Below, piece after piece: positions 41,398 through 55,462 of a stretch of 64,000 nt of DNA; position 1 is the first letter of the stretch; each line of letters starts with the position of its first letter. A program made the translations under genes and the position numbers. The notes beneath the pieces are model-generated. The model was given only the letters and a program-made list of their open reading frames with translations, searched no databases and was not told where the DNA came from. This DNA comes from Lingula anatina (taxonomy: Eukaryota > Brachiopoda > Lingulata > Lingulida > Lingulidae): assembly GCF_001039355.2 (NCBI RefSeq), contig NW_019775795.1, forward strand, positions 43,278 through 107,277, given 5' to 3'.

Positions 41398-44300
41398 AAC
41401 AAGCGTGGGTTTTTAACGACCGCACAACGCGTTTCTATAAATAACCTTCCACTTGAAGCAATTTGCAGTAGCTCTTTATCTCTCGGCAACATATGCTCTG
41501 ATTTGCAAACAAGAGCATATGGTTTCAACCCATGAGCTCGGGCCAAGATATACAAGAAAAAATGATAGGTATACAAAACGATATTCTTTTTATTATTTTT
41601 TGTGGCGATTATTGTTCTTCAACTTCGCGTGTCAGTGGTTGGGATGTGCTTGTATTGCAAACAAGAGCGTGTGGTTTCTGCGCGTGAGAATTAACAGAGA
41701 GAAAAGACTGACGACGTAAATGGTCCTACAAGAATACGAGATATATAAAAAAAAATTAAAATAATAATAAATGAAAATAAATAAAAAAGGGTAGTCTTTT
41801 ATTTTTCATGTCGAATATTCTTCCTCAACTTCTCGTGTTAGCTTTGTCAGTATATTGTAATAGACAGTATGTCAGAACAGGATTCGTTTTCCTTTCTGTC
41901 ATCGTTTTTTTTCACTCCGGGGTATCCATTACACCTGCCTCTGTTCTTTGCTAGTGTGGAAGCAGTAACAGTAAGCGGCCGCGCGGTTTGCTTTAAAACA
42001 TCGCAGCGGGCACTGTTTTTTATTGTATATTCTTTGCGGTGCTCTAATAAGATGCAAATTTGCTCATTTGTTCCAATCGATTGCAGTGCACTTTGCAAAA
42101 AGAAAAAAAAAAAACGGTCAGTCATATTGAAATGGCTAGGTTTACAAGTGAGTTAGGATAGCGCTTTGCATTCTTGCAAATAGGTCAAAATATCGCATCT
42201 AATTTATATCGAGCCGTGACTTAATAAAGAGACAACAACTCTTCGTATCAGATTCAAAATTTAACAATAAACACAGAGATTATAACTAAAAGCAAACTCT
42301 TTTTTTTTAATAATAATCAATTAACTTGGAATGTCGGAATGAATTCACAAAACCTTTGGCAAGTATAGGGGAATTACCGTTCACTTCCAGGAAAATTCGT
42401 TTACTGGCACTTTTCTCGCCAAAATGAAGAGTTGTTAGCCCTTAAATTTTTGTAGGAAGAATTTGTCTGTGGCGTAATCTACTACTGTGTGACAGAATCA
42501 CAGATGTCCCAGTTTAATCATATTTCTTTTGAATGTCAAAATAAATAGATCTCAATTTAGGACCTCGTAACAAACCAGGCAGAATGAAAAGGAAATTGTG
42601 TGTACATATTGCAATTTTTTTGTCTCTAAATTGATAAGCAGAACTCAGAAGATTGCATGTTCTCTAACAGGAGAAGCTGTTGTTCTCTTATCCGCATAAC
42701 GCTCCGATTTTGGAAAAGAGATGCGTTTTTTTGTAAGATTTTAATTCAGCACAACAAACGTACGCCTCTACATGCCGACCCGTATCCGGTGTATAGACAT
42801 GGTATTCTTCTTCATGCAATTACAAGTGTGATGCAGCTAAAATGGTTTTTGTAACCAGGAAAAGAACATTGCTCAAATGGTCTGTTAAGTTAGTCCCGTG
42901 TTTCCCATTTGTAAGATTGTCTTCTTTCATGCCTTTGTCATATACGACACCGTAACTGATATTATATTTTGAGATGATAATAATTACGTCAGAAGATCGT
43001 TTTTAAATAGACGAAACGTGCTATATACATACACGTATAAGAGACAAAACGTTCCATTTAAACCTTTACCAAATGGTCTTATAGGTAGAAAACATGTTTT
43101 GTTTCTTCAAAAACGATTTACTTTATTTTTTATCACCTTTACAAGAGATTAAACGATAAACCTATCCCAGTTATGAAGACCATTAAGTGTTATCAACTTA
43201 TCACAATAACTACTCATGTATGTAGCGTTGCCTTTTATTAAAAAAAAAGCTTTAATGTGAGAGCACTGCTTTTCGTGTACCGCCTTAGCATGACAAATTC
43301 TATTAGGTCTTTTTTTTTTACCAGTATATTATCTTGTATTGAAAATTCTGCCCCATTATGTAACATGCTAGGCAGGTGTGTTATTGCTTTTAGGAGCATC
43401 TCGAACACGTAAATGATCGAAGCACAGGGATTTGAAATGTCGTGCTTCTTAGTCATATAGCGTGATAATCGGAACGCGTTTGCCGTTTAGATATGCAAAC
43501 AACACACGATCATTTGACCACAGAAATCACGCATCAATATGGCGGTGTTGATATTTCATTTATGAGTGCCTTTTTTGGACGCTTGAACGAGTGATCCATG
43601 CAGTACTTAATTGAAATATGTATAATTTAGAACGCTGATATTGTTTTGTCACTCTAAAGACATGATGCAATGCAAGGGTTCAATGCACTGCATATGAAAT
43701 ATACTGTGTTTTTCTGCACATCTCGATTGACCTCATATAGAAAACAGGGCGAAATAAGACCTTCTTTAAGATAAATGATCAAAGGCTTTTAAATCTATTT
43801 ACACGAATATGAAGTATTGTTATAAAATATCATATTGTTGAATAGATTAATCGCACATTTCACACTGAAATATGAGTCAAACCTGCAATGGATAGATTTG
43901 AATGCCAAAGTTCAAATCATATAGTAAAATGCGTAATAAGGTAATTAAGAGTCTTGTTTTTGTCACTGATATTTAGACATACAAATAACACGTCTTATTC
44001 AACTATTTATCAATGTGCTATAGATCAGGGTCAGTGGCAGTTGCCACAGAATGACTTTAGCCCGTCAATTGATCTGAACTTTAACCCAAAATATGGCCAA
44101 CTTTCGTTGGAGTTAACCCAAGTGTAGTCCTCTTGAATAAAACACGCACTGGCCTGAAATATTTAACAAGGAATTTTTTTTGTAAAAAATGCAATATGCC
44201 ATTTAATTATACCGATACAGATTTGTCTAGGGCCAAAGTCGACTAACGTTTGGTCTAAATGTTTAGACCAGTTTTCAGTCAAAAGACATCATGTGAAATA

Positions 44301-44593
44301 GGCCACAGAGGAAAATTCAGAAATCATTGGTCCAGAATGTTGAATCACAGAGAAATTTGTTGTTCCGTTTATCAGTATGGTCAATATATACATTACAGAA
44401 CGCCCGCATGAGCAGTTGTTGTAAATTATAGAAGCATATTTGGTAATGGCAGGATCCATACCAATTCAAATATTCATTGATTTGATTTTAATGGTTAAAC
44501 TAAAGTGGGTAAATAATGGACAGTTGAGATTATCGAGGAAAATTATCGACTAGGTTAATTTTCATCTTCTGAAGGTTTTATTGTAGTCGGATA

Positions 44594-44632
<39 letters not shown>

Positions 44633-44675
44633 TGTGTCTGTGTTTGTGTGTCGAAAGTTAGAGAGAGAGAAGAGG
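44594..44675. repeat. (CT)n-(GT)n compound microsatellite
   Basis: CT units followed by GT units, then a GAGA block. Confidence 0.9.
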
Positions 44676-45241
44676 AGGCGAGTTTTACAAAAATTAAGGC
44701 TCCATGCTTGTACGTTACATGTATAGTTGAGTCAATAACAATTCGTCAAAAGGAGGATGATAACCTTTTGCAGTAAACTACCACGTTGGCCATATTAAAA
44801 AATGAAATATATGTAAACATCTCTTCCACAGCCGACATAAATTAGTGTTCAAGTTTTTGCAATTATCAAGTTATTGACATGAAGGTTATTTAGGCATATA
44901 CTGTAAAAGCAACCATCATCAATATCACTGCTGCGAAAACAAGGTAGTGAATTAATAAAAGAGTCAGCCATTTTGACAAAGGAGGTGGTATTCGCGTAGT
45001 TACAGATACAGACACAACAACTTATGTATTACAGCTGAAAAAACGTAATTTGTGCCACAGTAAACAAGTGTTTCCCATGCGTTCTGCACAAATTGGCTTT
45101 TCACGTAATAAAATAATTCATATCTGCAAGTACACGTGTGTTTCGTAAGCTCATAGGGGTCGTATGCAGAATTAAATGTATGTGTGCAAATTAGAACCAC
45201 GTCAATTGATGTGTATTCTACTTAATTGAAATTTAATTGAA

Positions 45242-45242
45242 A

Positions 45243-45298
<56 letters not shown>
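45242..45298. repeat. (CT)n-(CA)n compound microsatellite
   Basis: About 10 CT and 18 CA units. Confidence 0.95.
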
Positions 45299-45300
<2 letters not shown>

Positions 45301-47150
45301 CTACACCATGTATACTTATTTTACATGTTCGATATCATCTAACAGGTATTTTCGCAGGTGTGCGCCAAAGTTATCACGTTTTCGCCATGAAGTGATGAAC
45401 CCCAGAGATATAATTAACAAATATAATGAAACACAAACAAGCCGCACTTATCATTTTCCCTTCTATATCGCGATCGCTGCTGGGTTAACGCACAGAAAGG
45501 TGTTCGATTTCATCGAAAATAGTTATGAAAAATGCTGAGCCACAGGTATTAAACGAAATAGTACAAAACATTCACTCTTTGACGACAGGGCACCAAGAAG
45601 AACCGAGGCTATTTCCCCTCGATTTCCCCACCTCCCGTAGCGAGGAAATGTAGGACATTCTGTAATGTTACGTGACACGTGCGTCAATTAAGACACGCCC
45701 CTCTCACTTCCGGTTCCGCTTGTAGTTGCAATTTTTTCATTCTGAAAGATACCGACCTACTTTCAATACCTTTCAATTTATTTTTGCAGATTTTATCAAA
45801 ATAAATACAATAAAAAACCAACCAACAAACTAAGGACAGAGTGATGCTTTAGGTAGGCCTATTACTACCTAATAGTTCTGTTCGAATTTAGCGAAAAGCT
45901 ATCGTACCAAAGAGATCTTCAGCATTTTACACAGTCGACGGGAAGACGTGATACCTAATAAACATCTGGGTTTAGGCTTATCAACGGTGTACCTAGTACA
46001 AGTGTGAAGTATATTCTCTTAATATCATTCATAAACAATGACACTGATGAATATATCTACACACTGCGTTAAAATATGGCGAAAAAAGAGAAATGACTAT
46101 TCATAACTAGAATAAATTTAAAAAAAAAGAAATGTACTGTGCGTGACTGAAGAAAAATTATTCGATCTAAGATGAAGGTAATTGGAATGAGAACACTGAA
46201 ATGTGCTGACCTTTTGGATGGATATATGATAAGGAATGCTTACCTGAATTATCAGATCCTTGGCATTGTCGAGTGGCGTTGCAATGGACTGCAAAATGAA
46301 ATCTTTTATTTGTACTAAAATGGTAAAACTAATATCTTGAAATATATCGTGCGGTTTTTGGGCTGATTTTTAGGTTTACTGTCATGTCGAAAACGATAAA
46401 CAGGTGGATGATGAAATAGAGAATAAAAACGAAACGGGAGTTCCACGTGTACATGTACATGTATATACAGTTAATTCGTGTTCCTTAACAGCATTGAAGC
46501 AGATCATGAATACTACTCACTCAGGGAATAGCTGTAACATATTCTGAAGACAATGAATATGTTGTAATGCAGAGATAATTGGAAGCTTTCCAATCATATT
46601 GAAGTTCATATTGTTTTTTCCCAACACTGATGACGCATTTTATGCAATTATGCATAGAGAGAGTGTGTTGTCGGTGGATGTAATAAGCTTTAAATAGTGT
46701 TAGTGCACTCTTTATAATAGAAAAACTCTCTTAGTCCATCTCTACTGAGAATTGTGGTCGGCATTATTGCGAAATTATTGCGTCTCCCGGAAAAGCGTTT
46801 CACTGTACATCTTGCATAATTTTTAAGCCTCTGAACAAAACCCTAAACCCTTAAACAAGGATCTTACAACCTTGATACCGAAATCAGCTTGACAGCGCCA
46901 CATGTACGCGGAACAGCCTGCGGACGAAAGACAAGAATTGTTTTATTTCGTAATACACGTATTTATTGAAGCCCCATAAAATGTATTCCTCTAACTCGAC
47001 TTTATTCCATGCAGACTATTTCACCTAGGTGTCATTTTAACGAAAGATTGCAAATTAAAAAATTAAAAAAAATTAAAGTCGACTTACGACAGTAAAGGTA
47101 CATGTACAAGAGCGTCCCAACCACAAAGGATGTGAAATTTGTCATACCTG

Positions 47151-47316
47151 AGAACAACAGAATAACAATGGACTAACCAGTCTGAGGTTCAAATATGGCG
47201 ACCCACTAAAAAGCTTGACGTCTAACCCGCTAATAAACACTGAACAGATTCCCCGTGGGGAACTATTCGATTGGATCGGCCATATTTGACCCTCGGAGTA
47301 GTTAGTCCTCGGTTCT
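47151..47316. mobile_element. Hairpin MITE-like element
   Basis: Imperfect inverted arms of about 38 bp: left GGTTCAAATATGGCG, right GGCCATATTTGACCC with the outer TTAGTCCTCGGTTCT. About 165 bp, single copy. Confidence 0.55.
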
Positions 47317-48723
47317 GAATGCGGCCTTACCCCATCAGGAACAGTGTCACAGCACTAATACTCTTATGGACACATGCACACATCCAAGTCAACAAAGGAT
47401 TTAATATTGTTTTGTGAAACGGAGGCCATGGGCTTAAAGCGATTTAGTCTTTCTATGAAACAGGTACACTAAGGCAGGAATTTAGTCTAAATTCTCAGAC
47501 CAAAAATGTTTAATCTACTTTGACTTAAGATAAATGAACCTGCAAAAATCACATGTAAATTTTGAAAACAAAGTAATGACAAGTATTTTTGTCTAATTGT
47601 GGTATTGATTATTTTAACAGTTTATTTCTGATTTATCCAGAAAAGAAGTGAACCGCAATTTCTGGAATATCCTACAGTAATGAGAACCGCCCTAAGTATT
47701 CAAGATAATTCAACTAAATTATTATTCCAATAACGCCTGCGTGAAATTATCCGGTGCGTGCCGTATAATTAACCTTGTAAACACAGCAATAAAAGTTGTG
47801 AACGTGGGAGAACATAAGAAAACACATCATGAAAACATAAAAAACCCGCCTCGTATCTGCTTTGCAATTGCCCTCATTTCTCAGGTTCAAGAACGCGAAC
47901 CTAGCTGTTCAGTCACCGACCCACGTACGTAAATCTTTACTGAATCGGAATACCAACACTAGCACAGAATATGTGCCTAGCATAACCCGCAATTTCCTGT
48001 TTCGAGTATTATTTGGGGGAAGATGGTGTCAAAGCGATATTTGAAGGTGGTAGATCTTTCTGTAAAACTTACTGATTTTACTAAATGTCACATTATAAAT
48101 TACTACGGAAAGACAGACAGACAGGCAGACAGGCAGACGGACGAACAGACAGACAGACGTGTAACAGACGTGCATATATGGGTTTTTATTAAAGATACCA
48201 AACTGGAATGATAACATGATGTCCGTTTTAATCTTCATTTCTACCTCGGATATAAACATTATATATACTGGTAGCCACCGGAATGACGTCACAAATGAAG
48301 GATTCAAGAACGGGGGGGGGGGGGAGGGGGGGCAAAATGAGCCTTTCCCTCTTCTCCGCGCCTCCAAAAAAAAAAAAAAAAAAAAAATCAACTAACAAGC
48401 AAAACGAGTCTAAACCAAAAAAATATGGGGATCCCTGTACGTAGCTTATATATTACAGTTATTAGACTTATTGCAAATTGTTAGCACAAATTTGCTGCAC
48501 ATTTGCAAGAAGGAATTTAACCATGCATGTACTGTTTTAAGTTTGAAAAGATTCGAATACTTTTTGCAAATTTGCTGCTACATGTAACTTTCGATGCTCT
48601 TGCAATTTTGCAGCACTTTTTTCTTGCAACAACCTGCAAACAGTTTCTGCTGCAAGTGTTTCATATTGTTAAGGAATTGTCCTTCTCTGCTATTTTTCTT
48701 TGTGTTTGTCAAGTTTATCCCTT

Positions 48724-49938
48724 GCCCCCTCCCTCCCACTTCCATATTATCAAAATCCTCAAGTCGCCAATGTACATTAATTCTAGAATAATCTCGGTAA
48801 TTTGCACACTGGTTGTGTTTGCGAGTCGTGGCCAGAACAGCTGCGCTCAGCAATACTTGGAAAGTAAAATCAACACACTGCACACGGAGCGCACGAGATG
48901 AAACACAGTGGGATTGAAATATGAGATTTTTTTTTCCTAGGAAAGATTTCCAGTCATGCTGAGAAATTTTAACTTAGAACGAGCCTATCCGCCTTTTTAC
49001 GAAGTATACATCTCTCCTGTGTGTGTTTTCAATGTAAAGGTAAATGTTTTATTTTCAAAGCCTGATTATCCACGATAAACGAAATCAAACAGCTTTATGC
49101 TTTAACTTGAATGTTATTTTGAATGAAGAATGACTTGCATAAATACATATTATGTCCTCCAGCAATCGCCTACTAGGGTGAGAATGCACCGTGCCAATAT
49201 TAAATCGGAATTTTGCAAAGATCAATATGTTACCGTAAAATCTTCCGCCTCAGCTTTTATTAATTTATTTATTGTGGCAGGAATGGTAGTCCGCTAGGAA
49301 TCCGCTAGGAACCGTAGTCCGTTCCCCATTACTTTGCAAAGGTGGCATTCGTCCCATTTATTACCCCCAATACTCCGTCTAGCCCTAACCTGTACAAATT
49401 ATATATTACCCCTAGGACTTCTATTCCTATAGGACTACCATTCCTATCACACCGGGAGGGTACTCGCTGGCGTCCATCGCTGTAGTTAATGTTTTAAGAA
49501 CCACTTCGTTCATCACGACTCTCCTTTGTATCTCTGTCTTTTCTCTCTGTCCGTAATTCTTTCATCGATTGACACAGGCGATCAGTTGAGAGAAAACCCA
49601 ATAAAAAACATATAATGACGCGTTATTGCAAGGTTGGATATCTTTAAGGTGTTTACTCCGCAATGGCGGATAGTGGAGAGGGCCCATTGGGTATATGCCC
49701 CCCCCCTCCCCGCCCCTTAACTTGGGGGGTTCCCTCTTTCTTTCTTGTCCCTCCTAAAACTAGTGTAATATAAAGTGGAAAACGAGATGTATGTTGTATA
49801 ACTCCCATTAACACAGCATTTGCAGATACATATTGGTGTAAATTAGAGTATGAAAAGGTATGAAAAAGTAGTGTGAAATTTTGCACTTACTGTATATTCC
49901 TGACTACCCAACCATCTATCAAAAAAGAAAAAAAAAAA
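48724..49938. repeat. Copy 1 of second gap-flanking direct duplication
   Basis: These 1215 bp are repeated at 50437-51651 (offset 1713), apparently without difference. The copy ends in an A-rich run at the gap edge, and in copy 2 the same run continues into a long (AAAT)n array. The contig therefore probably broke at that microsatellite and its overlap was not collapsed. Confidence 0.9.
49274..49453. mobile_element. MITE, GGTGTAACAGGAAT family, copy C
   Basis: 180 bp with a damaged left end and a small internal duplication (CCGCTAGGAAT). Repeated at 50987-51166 only because of the artefactual gap duplication. Confidence 0.8.
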
Positions 49939-50436
49939 NNNNNNNNNNNNNNNNNNNNNNNNNNNNNNNNNNNNNNNNNNNNNNNNNNNNNNNNNNNNNN
50001 NNNNNNNNNNNNNNNNNNNNNNNNNNNNNNNNNNNNNNNNNNNNNNNNNNNNNNNNNNNNNNNNNNNNNNNNNNNNNNNNNNNNNNNNNNNNNNNNNNNN
50101 NNNNNNNNNNNNNNNNNNNNNNNNNNNNNNNNNNNNNNNNNNNNNNNNNNNNNNNNNNNNNNNNNNNNNNNNNNNNNNNNNNNNNNNNNNNNNNNNNNNN
50201 NNNNNNNNNNNNNNNNNNNNNNNNNNNNNNNNNNNNNNNNNNNNNNNNNNNNNNNNNNNNNNNNNNNNNNNNNNNNNNNNNNNNNNNNNNNNNNNNNNNN
50301 NNNNNNNNNNNNNNNNNNNNNNNNNNNNNNNNNNNNNNNNNNNNNNNNNNNNNNNNNNNNNNNNNNNNNNNNNNNNNNNNNNNNNNNNNNNNNNNNNNNN
50401 NNNNNNNNNNNNNNNNNNNNNNNNNNNNNNNNNNNN
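49939..50436. other. Assembly gap (498 N)
   Basis: Unresolved bases bracketed by the duplicated 1215-bp segment; probably an artefactual gap within the potassium-channel intron. Confidence 0.99.
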
Positions 50437-51650
50437 GCCCCCTCCCTCCCACTTCCATATTATCAAAATCCTCAAGTCGCCAATGTACATTAATTCTAGA
50501 ATAATCTCGGTAATTTGCACACTGGTTGTGTTTGCGAGTCGTGGCCAGAACAGCTGCGCTCAGCAATACTTGGAAAGTAAAATCAACACACTGCACACGG
50601 AGCGCACGAGATGAAACACAGTGGGATTGAAATATGAGATTTTTTTTTCCTAGGAAAGATTTCCAGTCATGCTGAGAAATTTTAACTTAGAACGAGCCTA
50701 TCCGCCTTTTTACGAAGTATACATCTCTCCTGTGTGTGTTTTCAATGTAAAGGTAAATGTTTTATTTTCAAAGCCTGATTATCCACGATAAACGAAATCA
50801 AACAGCTTTATGCTTTAACTTGAATGTTATTTTGAATGAAGAATGACTTGCATAAATACATATTATGTCCTCCAGCAATCGCCTACTAGGGTGAGAATGC
50901 ACCGTGCCAATATTAAATCGGAATTTTGCAAAGATCAATATGTTACCGTAAAATCTTCCGCCTCAGCTTTTATTAATTTATTTATTGTGGCAGGAATGGT
51001 AGTCCGCTAGGAATCCGCTAGGAACCGTAGTCCGTTCCCCATTACTTTGCAAAGGTGGCATTCGTCCCATTTATTACCCCCAATACTCCGTCTAGCCCTA
51101 ACCTGTACAAATTATATATTACCCCTAGGACTTCTATTCCTATAGGACTACCATTCCTATCACACCGGGAGGGTACTCGCTGGCGTCCATCGCTGTAGTT
51201 AATGTTTTAAGAACCACTTCGTTCATCACGACTCTCCTTTGTATCTCTGTCTTTTCTCTCTGTCCGTAATTCTTTCATCGATTGACACAGGCGATCAGTT
51301 GAGAGAAAACCCAATAAAAAACATATAATGACGCGTTATTGCAAGGTTGGATATCTTTAAGGTGTTTACTCCGCAATGGCGGATAGTGGAGAGGGCCCAT
51401 TGGGTATATGCCCCCCCCCTCCCCGCCCCTTAACTTGGGGGGTTCCCTCTTTCTTTCTTGTCCCTCCTAAAACTAGTGTAATATAAAGTGGAAAACGAGA
51501 TGTATGTTGTATAACTCCCATTAACACAGCATTTGCAGATACATATTGGTGTAAATTAGAGTATGAAAAGGTATGAAAAAGTAGTGTGAAATTTTGCACT
51601 TACTGTATATTCCTGACTACCCAACCATCTATCAAAAAAGAAAAAAAAAA

Positions 51651-51656
51651 AGAAAA

Positions 51657-51707
<51 letters not shown>

Positions 51708-51708
51708 A
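51651..51708. repeat. (AAAT)n microsatellite
   Basis: About 13 units. The contig break at 49938 falls at the equivalent point of the duplicated copy. Confidence 0.95.
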
Positions 51709-52634
51709 AAATATATAAATAAATTAAAAAACAATATTCTAAGTTTTAAGTACTGTACTAGTACGTGCACACATATGTACTGCACGTATACTAAAACATC
51801 AGTTTATAAAGTCATCAATCGTTATATACCATGTCAAAAGAAACGCATGTGTTTGTTTGGTAATAAATCATTTATAAGCCATCCGAACATATGGTATACA
51901 TGAACCAGTACTCGGTGGTTACATCATTACTATTAATTGCGTTGTTACAATAAATTGAGTCATTATTATTAATTGTGGTATTATTACAAATAGCATTTGA
52001 TGTTGCACAATTCCAGAGGGCACCATTTAGAACGCATGCAATCATGACACATATTATTACATAAAATGCTGAAGGGTCAAAACATGGTATTTGAAATGTC
52101 TCTGACGGGACATTTTAGAGACGACTTTAAATATTACAGTTAGTAAAATGATCCAGACGGTTACTTTTAAATACATTCTTATTGAGCAGGACCAAAAAGG
52201 ATTATATAAAACAAGCAACTAATTTGCATTGAAATAACTGTGGGAATGACAATTACTTAAAGGTCGGTCTCTGACGGGACATTTTTGACCCCTGTATTTT
52301 TTTTTTACTAAAACTCCAACACAAAATTCTCTTTGACTTTTGTAATTCTTCAAAGTATTATATTCTATGGTAGAGAAGAGCTGCATGTACATGTGGGTTG
52401 GGGCCTCAATGGCAATTTTTTCTGCCAATATAATGACAACAAAAATGCAGATGCAAATGCCAATTCTAAGATTTCTTTTAAGATTTCGATCCCCAGCTGA
52501 GCATTGTGTCATTTTCTTGAAATGGTGTTTTGTTTTGTGTCCATGACTTGTACATTGACGTATGTGCTGTTAATTGGTCTTTTATTATCCACATCGCCCT
52601 TTATGCATAGTAATAAATGTATCCGAGTCAGAGA

Positions 52635-52854
52635 TAGGCTCTATTCCCATAGATTTTAGATCGATCTATCCCCGCGGGGAGTCTTACTAGATTACTTTCA
52701 GATAATCCGACTTAAATGTCCGTCCCGCCTACTACAAGCTGTAAGAGGGTAATTAACTTTCGTGTCCGCACGGCTGACAGCTATTTAGCGTGAACCCCCA
52801 GGGAGTTAGGTCGATCTAAAGTAGGTCGATCTAATCTATGGAAATGGGGTGATA
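52635..52854. mobile_element. MITE, TAGATCGATCTA family, copy 1
   Basis: 220 bp with inverted ends (CCCATAGATTTTAGATCGAT left; ATCGATCTAATCTATGG-type right) and interior GTCCGTCCCGCCTACTACAA. Ends at TA, consistent with a TA target. Nearly identical to 63707-63924. Confidence 0.85.
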
Positions 52855-53182
52855 GATACATGTACAGTACATGCTACCAGCCCTTTGAATAGGGACGTGG
52901 TCCGAATTCAACCTTTTTACAGATTAAAAAAAATAAAATTACTTTTCCCCACTCTCTTGTTTAAAATACTGGTGTATGCATAAAATCTAAAATTAAAACC
53001 AAACTATCATTGAGTGACTTTTTAACAAGTGCGATATACAAGTTCCAAAATTGACTTATAGATTATTATTTCATCTTTGACCACATATGTCTTTTAACAT
53101 TCTTTTATTTTTATTCATTAGTGATTTTATTCAAGTACGTTACAATCAAAGTATTTATCCAGCCCTCGGGGTTGCAGATTTG

Positions 53183-53229
<47 letters not shown>

Positions 53230-55333
53230 TTCCAATAGTTAATGCGTGGGCAAGCACCATCACCGTTTGGTTTGGAAAGGGAAGATCCCCCCCCCCTTTT
53301 CCCTCTATAACCACCAGTGAAAGTAATTGTATGCTCAAGAAAGTTGGCCTAAGAGTTGACAAGGACAAGGACGTTTAAATAACCTAGTTTAGCTTCTAAT
53401 ACAACGACCTTTTTCCTTTTTAAAACCAAAGGGAGCTATCAAGTTAGATCCAACTGGTCAGGTCATAAAGTTTAAGGCGAGGGTAATTCCATGGCGGTTT
53501 CCCAGCGCCGGAAAACGTTGACATTTTGGTTGCGGCTTCTCCATCAAATCGATCGATGGCGAGTTCTCGATAACATCCTGTTTATTTCTTGTGGAGATAG
53601 GACGACTCCTCGTACGCAGATACCTGATATCAAGGCTGATAAAAACGTTGATATTTTTCAAGTTTCTTTAAGAGCACTGCAATTTTCAGGCTATCGGTAT
53701 AATTTGTCCAACTTCAGATCGAAAACGTGACGTCTTATCTATTCCTTGAAGAGTCATTTGAGTTACCAACGCAGATACCTAGGTTGATAATAACTTGTCT
53801 ATTCTTCTGAGGTACTATTAAGTTCACACCGAGTTTCAGGTCAAATAGAATTTCTCAATATTAAATCGACAAGAAGATTTGGTTAATAGTGTTATGTACG
53901 TAGATTCCCAGTCACCATAGGCCATTAACCCCGTGAATCGATTAGAGGTCGTCGTCCTCACGTGTCACAGATTATACTGCCGATGCAGTTTGGGACTTCA
54001 TTTAAATATCATGTTTTTGAGAGGGTGGGGGTTGGGGGTTGACGCCACGAAGCAGTGGCGTAAATTTACCAAAGGTGCATTAAACAGAGAGTCAGCCATT
54101 CATTTCATTCGTATTGGATAAGGTTAGCGTGATGAAACGTGAGTCAAAATCTAGGACGGGGCTTACCTGTACAAATCGATGGGGATGGAGTACATTGGCT
54201 TTAATAGTAGATGTAGCGTGCTTTCTTGGCTATCATTTTGGATTTGTGTTTTGGTGACGCAATGCAGAGCTGGAGGCAAAAGAATTAGAGGAAATCAATG
54301 GGTTTGAAGCGTATTATCATTTGAACTTTTATTGACCTTCCCTATAAGGACCTTAAGGTAGATAATCTCTTTAATATTGTTAATCACTGGGTAAAATCGC
54401 TGGTTCTCGTCTCATAGTGGCGTCTGTTTTTGATGACATGTTAAGTGGCATCGGTCGGTACCGCCAGTGAAACTGACTTAATGTATTTCTATGTAAAATT
54501 AATGGAGTTATTATGTTTTTTTTTTTTTTTTTTTTTTTTTGGAGGGGGGGGGGGGTTGAATGGAAAAGTGGATTCACGTGACATAAGGAAAAATGTGAAA
54601 AAGCAAAGCATAAACGTAGGACGAATACCCTTATGGGAATTGAATAATTGAATGCCCTGTGGAGAAAATACGACTTGCTTTTGATGAATTGCATTCGATT
54701 TTCCATTAAACACATTCTGTGCACTACAGGAACGGTTTTGTTAATATTATCCACTTCTTATATGCAGTGGTATAGCGTGTGTCCAGCCCTGTGCATAATA
54801 TACATGTATACATAGGCTGAATAAATGAGAATTAATTTTGTAATCATTAGTATTGCATGTATAATATTGTACTGGTGGCAAACTTATCCCCAGCCTCGTC
54901 TACGGTTCTGAGACTTTTGGTAAAATTCGATATGAGTTAAGCCTAGGTCCCAATAACGTTTTGGACGCACGGTTTTTAGGTTCCTTGCGTCCGGATAGGA
55001 CGTAGCTAGTTTGCAGGTACGGAATCAAGTAATTGGTGTTGATCATGTCGAAAAGTTTCTACGTGCTGTTTGCGTCCCCCAAAAATCGCACGATGAACGT
55101 GCTCCTCACGCACGAACTTTTCCCCATTTTTTTGGCCGTAGACATACGTAGCAGCCCGTAGGTTCGGTTGGGACCAAGGCTTTAGCTAATCACATGTAGT
55201 ATATATCAACTACTATATATCATGGCCACATATGTAGCGTAAAAAGCCAAGGTATGTGCAGTTACTCCTTGTACATATTATCTATGTATATAAATTATGT
55301 GTTAAAGAGACTAAGGGTGCTTTCCCGAGCGGG

Positions 55334-55462
55334 CACCATAGTTAATTACCCCCTTACAGCTTTTAGTAGGCGGGACAGACGCTTAAGCCGGCCAAGCTGA
55401 CAGTTATCTAGTGAGACTCCCCACAGGGATAGATCGATCTAAAAATCTATGAAAATGGGGTG
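55334..55462. mobile_element. MITE, TAGATCGATCTA family, truncated antisense copy
   Basis: 129 bp in reverse orientation, retaining GTTAATTACCC, GTAGGCGGGACAGAC and GGGATAGATCGATCTAAA but lacking one end. Confidence 0.7.

Noticed and set aside
45600-45740. Hidden promoter with CACGTG and ACTTCCGG motifs
   Set aside because: Motifs are present but no gene start, CpG enrichment or exon lies nearby; too weak to list.
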